From NCBI GenBank assembly GCA_013433145.1, contig CM024188.1, forward strand, positions 9,972,345 through 10,036,344: 64,000 bases of DNA, read 5' to 3'. The position numbers and the translations under genes are program-made. Shown piece by piece: positions 13,101-30,229 of this stretch. Origin of the DNA: Ascaris suum. Taxonomy: Eukaryota > Nematoda > Chromadorea > Rhabditida > Ascarididae. Within the stretch, counting starts at the first letter, position 1; the number at the start of each line of letters is the position of its first letter. The notes beneath the pieces are model-generated. The model was not told where the DNA came from. It saw nothing but the letters and a program-made list of their open reading frames with translations, and searched no databases.

Positions 13101-16100
13101 TTAGGATAACCTTCTCCTAAAAAATATCAGGTCTATATTGATTTAGATGTTGAAGAGTTGTTCGAATTGCATCGTGGAATCTGTTACCGTTTTGGTTCTT
13201 GCTCGGTTAATATGTGGGTAGTTTCTTGGAAAGTATACCAGCAGTATTCAGTGCCTTACTTGCGTGTAATGTTAGCGTGTTGCTTTGCTGTGCACTTTAT
13301 TCGTGACTGCATCTCTCTGAGGGCATCATTGAAGTACATTATGCGTTCATTTTGCACCAATGCACGTTTATCTCAAGGATGTCGGCAAAATTTGAAATGT
13401 TCCTCAACTCCACGTGTTACCTCTGTTCCTTTTTAGTACTTACGGTGATGGCACTTTCCGTTTTCTGTTTTCATTGCTTTCTATAGTGACCCTTAAAGTC
13501 GTTTATTTAGTTAGTCTTTCGTGTAAAATAACCTGTCAATAATCTTGATATCATCGGTATGTATGTAAAGATATGGAGAGCATTATGAAGCATGGAATGA
13601 CGCATCAGCTGCTGAGCGACGCGCTACTTAATCCTATTCATTGCAGTTCTTTCCGATGTAGTGCGCCGCAGCTCATTTCGATAATTTGCAACTGGATCAT
13701 TGCACTTTTTCGAAACATCAAAACATATATTAACCAAGCTAAGGCTGCCGACGCTTCATATTAGAAGGAAGCAATTAAAAGAAACCGCCGACCACCTTGC
13801 TAAGGTAGATTTTAAAAATCCTCTTATTCATCCTTCCAAATAAATGTACGCACTTTTCGAGAACCCATATAATGCTCGGCATGTTATCTAAGGAACGTCC
13901 TGAGGCACCTGCTACCTTCAGCGGTTACTTTGGACGTCGCATGGACGACTAGGTGAGCGAATTCTGGCTAAATGTGCAAAGGAGTTCGCGCTGATCGGTT
14001 AACCCTCATAGGTAGATCTTTCACCCAATCGTTGTGCTCCTCTCTAAAAGCGCATTATGGCAACTTCAGTCCTCTGCGTTTTCGCGCGTTCGATAGTTTC
14101 AACTAGAGAAACATTGAAGCTTGACTGTCATATATAGCAGCAAGCGGAGGATTTGTGTGTAAGTGGATTTCGAATTCACGACCGGCTACTTTGCGAGCAC
14201 ATGCCTCAATTTCTGTGCTCTTATCGGGTTTCGTGCTGATCATTTCCTTGTTGTTTTGCCCTTTCACTCGTCCTGTACACATAATGTCAAGTGAGTACAT
14301 AACTGATGTTGGTTCTGCTCTAACCGTGACATCATGAGCTAGTGAGGTATTTGCAGTGAATACGAAAAGTGGTGCTGGAAAGATGAAGGTTTCTAGCATC
14401 ATTAGCTTTTTATATAATAGAGTATGCATTCGACTAGAAACTTGACCTCGCGCATCAGCCCTCCTCTCTAGGTGACACACAGAAAAAATCCTTATATTTA
14501 AGCTCACAAAGATTGGTATCTAACTAGCTTGAGGCGTCGATCATTTTGGTTTGATGTGCTGCACGTAGATTGCATTCAACTGCGTACATATCCAAGTAAA
14601 AGATGAAATGAGAGATACAAGACCATGAAAAAAAAGAGAAAGCCTTTGCTTCATTGGACACCTGTCGTGAATTAAGCCTGTCGTCGACGTTGGCAAAAAG
14701 TAAAGATTCAGATCTCTATTTTCTGCGCCGCGGGAGGAAGGGTTTCTGCTAAGGAGAGGAGCGATGGTGTTTACCGCTCTTTACCTTTTTATTCTATTGC
14801 ATACTAAATTAGGTGCTTAACAATGAAGCTCGGAGGCAATATTCATATTCGTAATAGGGCATTAGATTAAGAGACGTTGGCACTGCATAATACTTTATGA
14901 GATATTCTTGGGTATAAGCCTCTTTAATGAGGGAGTGGGAGAAAGGTTTCCATTGATGGGTCTTCATTTTTTTGGGCACTTAAAGGGGTTTCATTTAAAG
15001 GAGCCTTTTATTCAGCAATCACCGTAAGCAAATTGAAAACCATATTTGGTGAGATTTGCCTTTTTTTTAAAATAACTTGGGCTTTCTTTTTTTGCAAACG
15101 CTGGGCCGGGAACTACACTGGAAAGCCTCTATTCGAGTGAGAATTTTGCTTCGTTTTCTCTTTAATTTCTCATTCCGTTGGCTGAAGGGAGAAGGCCTTA
15201 AGTTTTGTAAATTTTCTGCAGGCTTATATCTATGTGAGGTTAAGACGACTAAGAATGCATTACTGTAGCTGAAAAAGTGCCCATCTAATTTCTATTGTTT
15301 GCTGGACCAACATCGAAACCTCAAAGTGTTCAGAACCTCTCTTATAGCAAAATAAATACCCAGTGTCTCATAACGCATTGAAGATATCACTAGAACTTTT
15401 TATTCAGTCCTCGAATGCACTTAGCATGTTTAAGTTAAATTACAATGGTATATCGTACTTTAATTTTACTGCTAAAACCTAAGAGAGTAATATTTCGTAT
15501 TTTGTGACGTTTTAGAGATAGCGGGTTATGTTCCTTCGTTGGTTCCTGATCAGCTGTATAGAACACTCTTATTTATATAAGGCCAGTATTGGCAGGAGAC
15601 AAATTTCTTTTCGAACGAGTTTGCAGTCGCTTTCCACAAGCTTCCCTGCGTCTTGATGCGCATTGGCACTTAGGTAGGTGCGTGTTAATGCTGTTTACTT
15701 GCATATGAAACATTAAACAAAATGAACTGATGCTTCATGTTATCGAGAGAGGCTGGCATCCTTACCTGCAGACCGTTTAAAGTGAGATGGGAGGGAGCTT
15801 CTACTCAAGAGAACGATGGCTTTCGAGAGATTGCTCCTTTATACTAAATCTTGTTTATAGGTTCTGCCCATACATTTTTTCTTCGAAGGACCTTCTAGAA
15901 CGTAAACCGCCACCTCGAATCTGACGTTGTCTCTGTTGTCTGACTGACCATCCTAAAGATTCCCCCAATTACCTGTTATTATGTGTGCAAGAATTTGTTA
16001 GAGTGGAAGAGAAGATTTCACAATATAAGGACCTCATTTCCCCATGACCTTTTTCGAGTATGTCCAACTCCCGCATTCATCTCGAATGTGCATGAGTTTT

Positions 16101-18832
16101 AAAATCTGTGAGGGAAATAGGCCGCATTCCTTCCTCATAAGCCACCTTTACATTAGTCCTCTTCGAATGTACCTCCGTTTTTCTTACTTGCGAAAGCAGT
16201 GAACTTCCGAGGCCTCCCCAAACGCTTTTATGTTAATGCACTTTGCAAAAATTTTCTTAAATTACTCCTGACCTTAAAAATACCTCATCCTCGGTGGAGC
16301 TCACTTTAGATCTTGCTGAAATTCTAATGCCTTGTTTACTGGAGGTGACACGATATGCATTTGCGCAACGTACCGCATTAGCTTGAAAATCACAATGGTC
16401 TCTAATGAAAATCGTTTTTTAGATGTAAGCATCTTTTTTGGAAGGCTAATATCGAGGAACCTTTTAAGCACGCTGGGAACCATAGATGGATTCCTTGGAA
16501 GACCCGCGACATTAGCATGGACAATGTCGCTATTGCTGCTAGTTAAAAACGTGCCAATTTTTCAGCCCTTTTCCCCCTTTTCAGAGCTCTTCTGAAAACC
16601 CTTATTACAAGATTCTTCCATCTCATGGAAGACCAATTTCTCTTGAGTTTGACATGTGTATGGAACCAGATAGTTAATTTTTGCTGTCATGTGCTCGTTC
16701 CACGTTTTCATCAACTTCACCTGTCGTTCTTACCGACTTATTTGAGAATTTTCTGAAGTTGTACGGTGCATTCATCTTTCTGTCACGCGTTCTATTATAC
16801 TGTACAGTCAGAACCCCTCAGCTTGCGTCGTTTTGCAAACTTCATTTGCCTGCAGCATGACAGGCAACGCGTAGATGTTGAAGAGGGCACCTCTCCCAGC
16901 TTTCGAAACTCTTTTGCGAATATAGATCTCGTTTAATGCTATTCATCTTACTCATCTCCTTTTTATTTTTACACCATTGGTGTAATTTGTGTGTATCTTG
17001 TGATCAGGAGTAGATGTCGTCTTCCAAATTTCCCAGTAATCTTCCAAATATTTCTTTAAGAACATCATAATTTAGAAAAATAACGCACTACATTAATTCA
17101 TTCCAATTGGTTCCTTGTCATGTGCATATATTTGAGATAAATGCCTAAATAGACAAATAGTTGAGCGAGAAGGGCAAAATGATGAAAAATTCTTGACTCT
17201 GCGACGATAAATACAATTTCGCGCATATAGGAGCATTGATTGAGCAGATTGGAAAATAGGAGACTCGGGACTTCGCATCAGGGAAATATGCTATATCAGC
17301 ATACGGAGGGTCCGACTGTGATCGTCAGCGAGATGATAGGGTGCATAATGTCTTTGGGCTACTACCGGTTCCAAAGCTTACATTTTTTTGGAAATAAATA
17401 TCTGTCTTACCTCCAGCATCTGTCGGCGTGAAGTTGGATGGATCGGAGATGAAATATGAATTAAACATAAAAGGCACACACCTGTGCAGAATTCCATATG
17501 ATGTAATCCTCTACTGAATACAATACAGCCAACAATTGGAGCTCAGCAAGAATTGTAAATCCGAAACGAGACACCCATGCAAATTGCGATGCGATGCTGC
17601 ACGCGTGTTTTAGGTATCAGTCTGCTGGTCGGTGCGTCTCGCTTTCACTAGCGTTTTACTAATGACACGCTCGCAACCAAAAGCGCCATCTAATTTTGCG
17701 CGTTGAAACTGCTGCTTCTCCATCAAAATGTTGGCACGCCTGCTGTCTCACCCATTTCCACTCTAAAGTTGAACGCCCACATATTATTCCTCTATGAATA
17801 AATAATTTGGTGAAAAATTAATCGGCGTTGCATTGCCAGTTCGAGAGGACTTCTATGCCCACTCACTTCTGAATTACTCATTATCTGCCTGAAAAATGTT
17901 GGATGTCTTGCTCATGTCCAGCAACTGTCTTCAAGATGCCATTCTATTTTCAAGTTTCATATCATTATATGACACTTCACTCTGACCACAGGGAGGGACG
18001 ACCGCTGTTACGGGCTAGTGCTTGTAGCTGTGCTATAGGCTGCGAAGAAGTTCACTTTTTAAGTCCGAACCTAGCTCACTATTCCTATATGAAGCTTTAA
18101 ATATCATATTCCAAGTTTATGCGACGAACCTGAGAAGTACCGTATTTCCTAATAACAGTAAGCGATAGAGGAGGTAGTTGTCACTGTATAGTGGCATTGT
18201 CTTCTAATTGACATTCTATAAGCATAAAATGAAGCCATAGAGGGTAATAAAGAGGAAGGTCTTTTCGGAAGCACTGGAAGACATTGACTGAGTTATGCAT
18301 CATTTGAATAAGTTTCATGCGAACTAGAAAATTGCATCCTCTTGCATAATTGTGTTTTGGATCCGATTAGTTGTCGTTCCGTCATAACATAGAGATAGTA
18401 TAAATAAAACCACTGTAATTTTAAGCACCTTTGTAATTGACTTAGAAATCATTTCCATCCCCTTTGAAACCTATTACGAGATCTTTAAACGTGGCCGTAG
18501 TTCAAAATTGAAGGCTTGCAACGCTTTCCATGTTTTTTTTTGCCATTCGGAGACCGTATTCACGCATGCAAATCTCTCACAACCCGTTCTTTACTGTATT
18601 GCAGACGAGTGTAGGATATTTGATCACCGATCGTTTGCCGGATAGAGAGCGACAAAAAGATTAGCGAGCAAACGCAAAGCTGAGGTGGAAATGAAAAAAG
18701 CGACACCGATCTTTATAAGGTTCATGGGGCTTCGCAAGACACGAAATGCCATTTTGTCGTATTTTCCAAGGGACCACTCGCTCACGCAATCATATTTTCT
18801 TCCATTCACCGATCTGCCTTATAAACCACCCT

Positions 18833-19545
18833 TCATCTTTGTGAGTATGAAAGACTTCGAACCCATCTAGTGAGTTCTACTTTGGTTCTATAGAAACTTT
18901 TTTTGGGAGTGGCACTTCTTCTGCTTAAGACCAATACAGCAAGCTTTCGCGTGCTACAAAATAAAGTCAGGAAAGCGTCGCCGCACACACAGACAGATGG
19001 ACACGCACGCGCACAACCAGACAGTCTGAGGTAATTTGATGGTCTCCTTTCGGTCGAAGGAATAACACCTGTTATAAATACATAGGTGTACTTTCTACGG
19101 AAGGATAACAGCAGTGGTTTGAAAATATGTGGAGTAATGGGTATCACAATGAAACTGGGAAGTCCGTACGTGACCTTAGAACGACCTACCTTAGTTATCG
19201 TAACAGCTGTGGGGGAGCAAAGAAATGTGAAAAGTATAATCCACACGGTGATTAACATACTGCCTTTTGCAACCAAGTCCGTGACGGTCCTCCTGGATTC
19301 GGTGCTTTCTGGATCAACTGCACCCACAAACCTCTTCACAACAAAACGGCTGGCAGTACGTCTAGTAATCTGCTGCTGTACTGGTGCGAGAAAGACAGTG
19401 TATTTGAGCTTCGAAGGGTTCAAAATTGCTAAGCCATAACCGAGTCCCTTAATCCAGATAAACATCTGCCTCAACACCCATATGCTTGAGAATATATTCA
19501 AGTATGGGCAGTATGAAATGCCTTCAGGAATTGAAGACGTAAATC
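18833..19545 (-). CDS. unidentified open frame, possible membrane-protein exon
   Basis: One frame stays open on the minus strand for more than 220 codons. It contains two hydrophobic stretches, MLITVWIILFTFLCSPTAVT and YGLPSFIVIPITPHIF, the latter followed by the basic KPLLLSFRRKY. That arrangement recalls the last two helices and tail of a seven-helix receptor, but no diagnostic NPxxY or DRY motif is present. A short intron may precede it: donor CAAGAG|gtaaaa at 19590/19589 and acceptor ATAATTCAG ending at 19546, about 44 nt, a usual nematode size. A 117-codon frame overlaps on the + strand, so strand choice is uncertain. Confidence 0.22.
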
Positions 19546-19599
19546 TGAATTATGTACGCTGTGGCAATAAGATTGAGTGAGGATTTTACCTCTTGCAGG

Positions 19600-21970
19600 A
19601 TTTAGAAGGAATTGATCTCCTCCTCAAAACGCAGAACAGCTTGTCAGCGGTAATGGAGAAGAGTTGATGAAACATATCCCGCTTCGGTGAACAAAACAAT
19701 TTGAATAAATTTCCCTTCCAAACCTAAACTTGACAAAGGAATTTCCTTTCAAAAAAGCAAATTTCTGCGAATCGCAGGTGGCCACCTTATCAGAAGTCAT
19801 TTCGCGCAATGCACGCGCGCATAAGTACCAAGTGTAAGGCCCATGCTGATGGAAATCAGAGGTGATGTTATCCTGACTGAAAAGGAGACCGTAATTCTCA
19901 CGCTCTTTCGATGCCTGGAGAGGTCGGCATCGCATTCGAAGTTGCAGGAGATCGCCACATTCCAGCCCCATGTCAAGTCGGTGTGGCTGGTCATGGAGTT
20001 AGAAGAAAACAGGAAATTTCTTATATATGCGATGACGATATTTTGTGTCGTCCAAGTATTCATGCAAAATAACTGGGATGGCTCGAAAAGTTGATTCGGA
20101 AGTGCTGGACGGCGAACTGCCTGGACCACCAACAATCCTAACTTGATTTTTTTCACCACTGAGTAAGCTGTAACCGAACAACCTAATTTCGGTCGAAAGT
20201 GAACTTCCGGTCCGTTCCAAATGTTCTCACTTGTTGGTTGGCCGGAGTCTTGAGATACATTCGACTTCAATCCAGTTTCGGTTGCAGCCGGCTACTAACT
20301 GATAGGTGCCTTCCGCTCAGAAAAGTACTTTGTAATGATATATCTGTTCAGTCGAATTTCGGATGCAGTAGATTAATAATCAACTGTTATCGCTCCATCA
20401 AAATTGGTCTTATCCATAAAACAGTGATGATCAACCGCACTTCAGCTACAGATGGAAAACCTTCATTTTCTTCAATTTTAACTAATGGTGTTTTTGAAAT
20501 ACATTTGGTATTGACTTAGTTTCGCTTCCAATCTAGCATCTTCAGTTGGTTGTCCACCGGACAAAATTTCGTTCGGCTATCAGTATTTTACTAATGACGA
20601 CAACCGAGTGAAATTTGTCCAGTTTTGTGCTGCCATAGGCTGGCTCCGTCTTTTTAGCAACTACTACACTTAAAGCGACCTTACTTTCTCCCTTCATCTT
20701 TTCAAATTCTCTTTTAGCATCCGTTATGTTAAAAGGACTCTTTCGCTGATGTAAGCAATCCAGTTGTACCTCGAGAAACCGTTTGAACGACCTTCTGGAT
20801 GGATTCAATCATTTTCAAATCGGTCACAAGTGCAAGGTGCACGAACATTTCAGCTTGCAGTCAGTGGTCTTTCTTACGTTCTGATTTGAGGTTTTCGCAT
20901 TTTTAGTGATGAACATAAATCGTGCAAAAATTAATCCTCTTACATACTTGTAGGCATAGTTAATTAGATTCAGAAACATCGTAATTAAAGATCCGCGTTC
21001 ACTGCTTAGTCCAACATCTTGGGTATATTTAGGCAATCTGTAGAAACAATATATATTTATCTCGCAAAGACTAGCAAATTCAAAAGTTCAATTGCAATGA
21101 AAAGAAAACTCTTTGTTATTTGTTTCGAAATACGAATCCGAAAAGATCTGCACTTATGTATTTGTATTTATTGCTTGCACGAATAATAAGCTGTATTGGT
21201 CCTGTTTCTTGCTCGACGAAAACAATTTCATCGAGATTTGTGGCATTTGTAAATCAAGTGACATTTGCGCATAAAGGTTCTGAGATCTATCAGTGAACGT
21301 AGAGGAGAAAGAATGATTTCAGGAAGCGAGTGAAAACTGTTATAGACAAGAACCGATGATTATGTGCACAGAAAACGAAATCATGTCGAAGCAAAACTTT
21401 ATAACGATTTTTGTGCAAAGGTTTTGTGCAGTTGCTATCACCGCCTAAATGTAAATAATACTTTTGCAGTAATTTGGCGGCAGCGGGTAACCGACATTAT
21501 TGCGATAATTTGTTGGAATAACTAAGCGTGTGCTTGGACGTTTGAGTAGCGCTTGGATCGTAGAGCATAAAAGACGAGATACATATATATTTCTTCCCTC
21601 CGGTCTTATTTCGCTTGACGCACTTGTTAACGCCCAATGTGCTGTTCGCCTCGCGTTCTTTCCTCGCACGCTTTCATAAGTGAATGACGCCCTCCTATTC
21701 ACGGTTACGCTATGACTTCCTTTGAGTGCCAATTTTTTTATCGTTTTGTCTTTTTACGTTAAAGCATTATAGCTGGTCTTTAAACAAAAAGCTGATAGAA
21801 CGTGCACTTTTGCAATCCAATGCTCACACCGACCACTCTAACGAGCAAATATAAATTCAAATATGGTGGACGTGTAAATACAAATATATATTTTGTTCGC
21901 ATATAAATTATAACTCATGAATTATAAATGCAAATATGAATACAAATATAGACATAAATATAAATGGACA
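19600..21970. other. no firm gene; several overlapping open frames at 19.6-20.8 kb
   Basis: Minus-strand frames 19797-20270 (157 codons) and 19624-19971 (115 codons) overlap + frames. If the 18.8-19.5 kb frame is real, its upstream exons would be here, but I could not link them in phase. Confidence 0.4.
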
Positions 21971-21971
21971 C

Positions 21972-22075
<104 letters not shown>

Positions 22076-22079
22076 CAGA

Positions 22080-24400
22080 CGAGCAAATTTTGTGATGCAT
22101 ACCTTGTGCTCCCGACAACGCTATAATGCAGCTTATTAATGCTGCTCATTAGGCCAGCCGCTGCTGAAAATAGGGAGAAAGAAACAGTGAAGAACACCCT
22201 ATAGTGCGCATTTTCACGAAACGACTAACGTTACAGACCCTCTATCATTAAGTTTATTTTAAGTATTGCCCGTCCATAATAAGACAAGCATGACTTGCGC
22301 TGCATTGAGTGCCAATTCTGAAACAAAAGAGATATATAAATTTCTGCCGTTCGTCTTCTCTCCGCATTCTGGGCGCTAAAAGTTTCCATGTTCACACGTT
22401 GTTTTGTTTAAAAAGACGCTTGTATATTAAATGCATTTCGGTCTATACTGTGTACTTACTGATCGAAAATATGTTCAGCCACTTACTACAACTCTATGAA
22501 ATCAATCCTGTGCAATTAATTACCACGCGGTGCACACAAATAATGCATCCTTCGATAAATTCTCTGCAAATCACTTCGATTGAATTTATAAGTTCTTCAG
22601 TCGAACACTTCATTTATTTGTGCATTAACCTCGGCATCGTGCGATGTTGGAGTGAAACTAAAAGAATCTGTCTTTCATTTCCGCATCAGGGTGGAGACTG
22701 TGAAAATAATAATGTTTTTTTAACGGAACGCCATTCGGGAAATTAGTGTTTTCAATTCGTAGCTCTCTATCTCTCATATTGTTCGCAGTTTTATGTATAC
22801 TGCATCTATATTGCGAAGCTTCTTCAACTGTAATGAACACCTAGAAGAAGATGACAGCTATGAGACAAAAGCGTTAAATACTTCATATCAAGTGGCTTAT
22901 GTCATTGATCAGTATGAGAGAAAATGGCACCAAATATAATCTAATTCACATCGACAACATCAACGCCGCTCGATATGCTGAGAGCTTTCTCTTAGCATCC
23001 ACGAATCGGCACACTAAGACAGCCCTCGAACTTGAGAAGCTTGTTATTTTATGTGGTGAACTTACCAGTAATAAAATAGTGCTTTTAGTGATTACATCGG
23101 CTGCTGTAGTCCGCACATGAATAGTTCATAAAATAAGAAACTATTTTCTCTCAATTCTCGTTGATATGATTGTCAATCACTATAACTGTGAATGCAAAAA
23201 AGCTGTGTTTTGCTATACTCAAAGAATTTAATCTCAACAATAGTATCCGGGCAACTGAGAAAACGATATTCGGCGGGACAAAACAAAACGGCATTATCAC
23301 TTTCGGAAATAAACACGTGTTTAGATTATAGGCTATTTAAGTAAGGTCTGTTTCGTTGTATCGTTTACTGCTTCTTTTTGAGCAACTCTTTCGTTTACTG
23401 CATTGTCATAAAAGTTGGCTCTCTACTCGACTTTTACTCTTATGATTGCGAGAGTGTTTTCAGTCACGCTAATAAATTGGGCAAAATCTTTAAGTATGTG
23501 CTTTTTGTCATTATTTCGCATAACGCGATACTGATACCTTTTACTAACTAATTCACCTAACTCCTGCAGTTCGCACAGGGAGTTATTGATGTGAATGGCG
23601 TCAAAATGTACCTTGGAAATTATTATTCCAAGTATATAACATAAGAGGATCCATTTGATCGATGAAAGAGTTTAAATCCGTTGTGTAGTTCAGCCGACCA
23701 GTCAGTCTTACATACACATTGACACTTAAATAAACTAACGAGGTCCTTATGAGTGGAAACGTCTTCCTATGCTTTCCTGATACAATTTTGTCAATATTAG
23801 GATAAAACATAGCAAAAAAAAACTGTGTTCTGCACCTATGCAAATACGTTGATTTTTTTTCTTTTTTCATCCACTCTGAATTTATGGAAATCTCCATCGA
23901 TATACGCGGCCATCATCTTCACCCGGAGTAATCAATAAATGTGTACTTTCGATATCTCAGCATCTATATAAGTAACACTTCAGTAGTGGAATATAAATCT
24001 TATAACGCAACTGATTTACTTTCTTTTGAAGCTAACAGGTTTTATTATGTGGATAGCAACGTGAGCTGGAAACTTCGTTGGAACGGGGTGATTAGCCAAA
24101 TAAGTCGTCAAAACAGATTAATCTCATCCTCAAAGACTATATTGAAACATGCCGTCGCATCATGCGTGTTATGAACGCAGAGGGTATGAAAAAAGATTTC
24201 ATTAGAAATATTGTTGCACTCAGTAAAAGTATTCAACTCGTCGAGAGTATTACTGAGATATTGGTATTAAAAAAATATAATAAATTAGCCAGCGTATACT
24301 TTCTTCTAATAAAGGTCATCACCATCAATTGTTTCCTACAACGTGCAGAAACACTATCAAAATGGCGTGAATTTATATATTTGAACTGATATGTTGATTC
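22080..24400. other. no gene recognised
   Basis: A 145-codon + frame at 22309-22746 shows no domain. Possibly diverged body of the retroelement whose tail lies at 24.4 kb, but no RT motif was seen. Confidence 0.5.
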
Positions 24401-24401
24401 T

Positions 24402-24641
24402 TTGTCAGAAAATTGTTCAGAAATATTTCAGTTCGCCCTTCCTCGTAGTCGAAGTGCGCATCCGTTTCAGCTTTCCAGGACACGTCGCAGTTCAAACAGT
24501 GTTCTGCATAGTTTCAAGTTTCGCGTTATACGACTCTGGAATCTGGTTCCTGCCGATATCGTTAATGCACCCACTCCTTTAGCTTTTAAGCAGCGATTGA
24601 ATCGTTTCGATCTACACACTATTGCTTCTTTTGTGTATTAA
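24402..24641 (+). mobile_element. LINE reverse transcriptase C-terminal remnant
   Basis: An open frame of 79 codons reads RSRSAHPFQLSRTRRSSNSV, then FKFRVIRLWNLVPADIVNAP and ends FKQRLNRFDL. The signature (F/R)xxRxxRLWNxLPxxIVxxPxxxxFKxRLxxF is the typical end of Jockey/CR1-type pol proteins, and the frame stops shortly after it as expected. AATAAATAACTAAATAAAAT follows within about 130 bases, fitting a retroelement 3' end. Confidence 0.75.
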
Positions 24642-24644
24642 ATG

Positions 24645-26270
24645 TCCACTCATCTATGTGGTAGTTTTACGAGAGATGCTATTTGCTGTTCATGTTCGCA
24701 TACTTTTGTACATTTTCCCATTTCGGCACTTTGAAACAAATAAATAACTAAATAAAATAAAGAATCAATAGTGCTTTTTTAAATGTTAAATGCAGTCGTG
24801 CAGAGGCCTATAAGTTGCCGGAATTTTTTTCCAAGGCTAAGGCAGCATTTCGAAATTTAAACGACGGCTGCACGTCGTTTGTGCAACAATATTGACAACG
24901 GATGCATTTCTTCGAATTAAAATCCTACAAAGAAATTTGCTCGGTTGAGCATCAATTGTAAATTTTGAAGATGCGCAGCACTTAATAGTGATTCAATTGA
25001 ACCAACCCTTTACTCTCTAAACACTTTAAACTCCATTCTACTGTTTATTTTGCATTGTTCTGCTTATCTGTTAACTTTGATCTCTATCCGTCTAAGATAT
25101 TTCATTGTTTATTGCTCTCTAGATGCATTATCTCAGCGCGTCCACCACAGTGATATCTCATTCGCTAATAAACGGTTGTTTCCTTCATAGCATCACTTAT
25201 GCTAATAGGGTCAGTTCCGACGAGGTCTATCCATGCTTTGATAGAAAACATCAACTTTCATGCTCGAATTGTTTTTTATACGCTTTCCGCCATTACTCTG
25301 CCTAATTCTTCTTTCTTTTTTTACTTACTGTCAAAGGTAATGCCCATTTTTTAAAATCTTGACTGACCTTAATCGCTTGCGCACATTAAGTCAATATTTT
25401 ATAATTATCTTGTATTCTCATATTTGCATACCTTATGACACGTTTTAGCCAACGAATCATCCCATTAATTACCATTCAGAAGGGAACTTGCAATAAGAAT
25501 TTAATCTGTAGTGCTTACGGTAACCGCTGTAACATTTTTGATTCCTGATTTAAAACCACCAAATAGTCAAGTATAAGGGCATATCTACGACGTCGTTCGG
25601 AAGTGATATAAACGAAATTTTGACCACTTAAGAAAAACTCGAACGAAAAGGGGATGAGGAATTGTATGCCGTCACAATGTTTCAGCCACCGTTTACACTC
25701 CGCTTTCTGTCATTAAATTCGCCGAAGAAACTTTGTGGGTTTTCCATAGCACGTCGCGGGAAAGTGTCACATCTGCAGTAAGAATTGCCGCTTCATCCCA
25801 TATCGATAAAAAGCGTCCTCACTGAGCAATTAGCCAACGTTTCTATTTCTTCTGTTCACAAGTTCGTTGCGTAAAATGCTCTTTGAAATAATTTTGAACC
25901 AAAAAGTTTTTAATCTCGCGATGGGCATACGTTTTCATGTTATGCAAGTAACGCATCATACCCCGGCAAAGTTTTTGGTTACTCATTGCTTGAAACGTTA
26001 ATTTCAAGCCATAGTTTTGCTTCTTTTACTTGAATCAATTTTCGATGGGCTATGCACGGATCTGCTTTCTTGCGGATATAGTTTAAACAACTGGTCGTCG
26101 ATTTCTCGAGAACGACTTTAATTGCAATCTTTGTTGACGACGCTACACTAATAGTTTATTGATTAAATAAAAGAAAGCGCATCCACTGCAAAATTCACCT
26201 TTGAGCATGCTATTCACCTAAAAGTTCTGCTGATCAAAAGCATGAAACGAACTTGCAACTTGTTTCAGTG
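24645..26270. other. no gene recognised
   Basis: A+T-rich; short open frames only. Confidence 0.6.
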
Positions 26271-26273
26271 CTG

Positions 26274-29950
<3,677 letters not shown>

Positions 29951-29959
29951 ATGTTATTG

Positions 29960-30219
29960 CTTTACCGATACACCGAGTGAATTTGTGTGAAAAATTGAGC
30001 GTTGACGATGTGCGTCTGGTCTTCAATTCTATTTCAACTAGGGAAACACCTGCATTGGACCAAATAACCAATAGAATATTTAAACTCGATAAAAATCTAT
30101 TCGCTTCTCACCTGTTGTCCTTGTTTCATTTCATCCAGTTGACGAGTAAACATCCTGCCCTTGAAAGGATACAGAATCAAAGACAACAAATCAAATCACT
30201 TATCATATCTTTTCAGTAG
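29960..30219 (+). mobile_element. LINE reverse transcriptase N-terminal remnant
   Basis: The frame reads LSVDDVRLVFNSISTRETPA, then LDQITNRIFKLDKN and a hydrophobic helix HLLSLFHFIQLTSKHP. This matches the entry of non-LTR reverse transcriptases (VxxxLxxLxxxKSPGPDGIPNxxLK.....L..LFN.S). GPDG is changed to ALDQ. Downstream, at about 30530, GVLLFLFSYSTFMIY may be the decayed VLGPLLFLxYINDL piece of the same copy. Confidence 0.6.
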
Positions 30220-30229
30220 CCTCGAAGGT

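Larger units (their letters stand above)
7190..18830. other. long gene-poor stretch
   Basis: About 11.6 kb of A+T-rich sequence without an exon I can support. Local items are a C-rich run at 7943-7972 and a poly(A) run at about 10099-10126. The longest open frame, 14103-14507 on the minus strand (134 codons), has no recognisable domain and overlaps a + frame. Confidence 0.5.

Noticed and set aside
14103..14507. 134-codon minus-strand frame
   Set aside because: No domain, overlapping + frame, and no splice or polyadenylation context that supports it.
19086..19439. 117-codon + strand frame
   Set aside because: Lies entirely opposite the longer minus-strand frame, has no recognisable domain and no linked splice sites.
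20180..20420. Weak tandem similarity around TTTCGG..GCAG motifs
   Set aside because: Too few matching positions between the units to call a repeat by eye.
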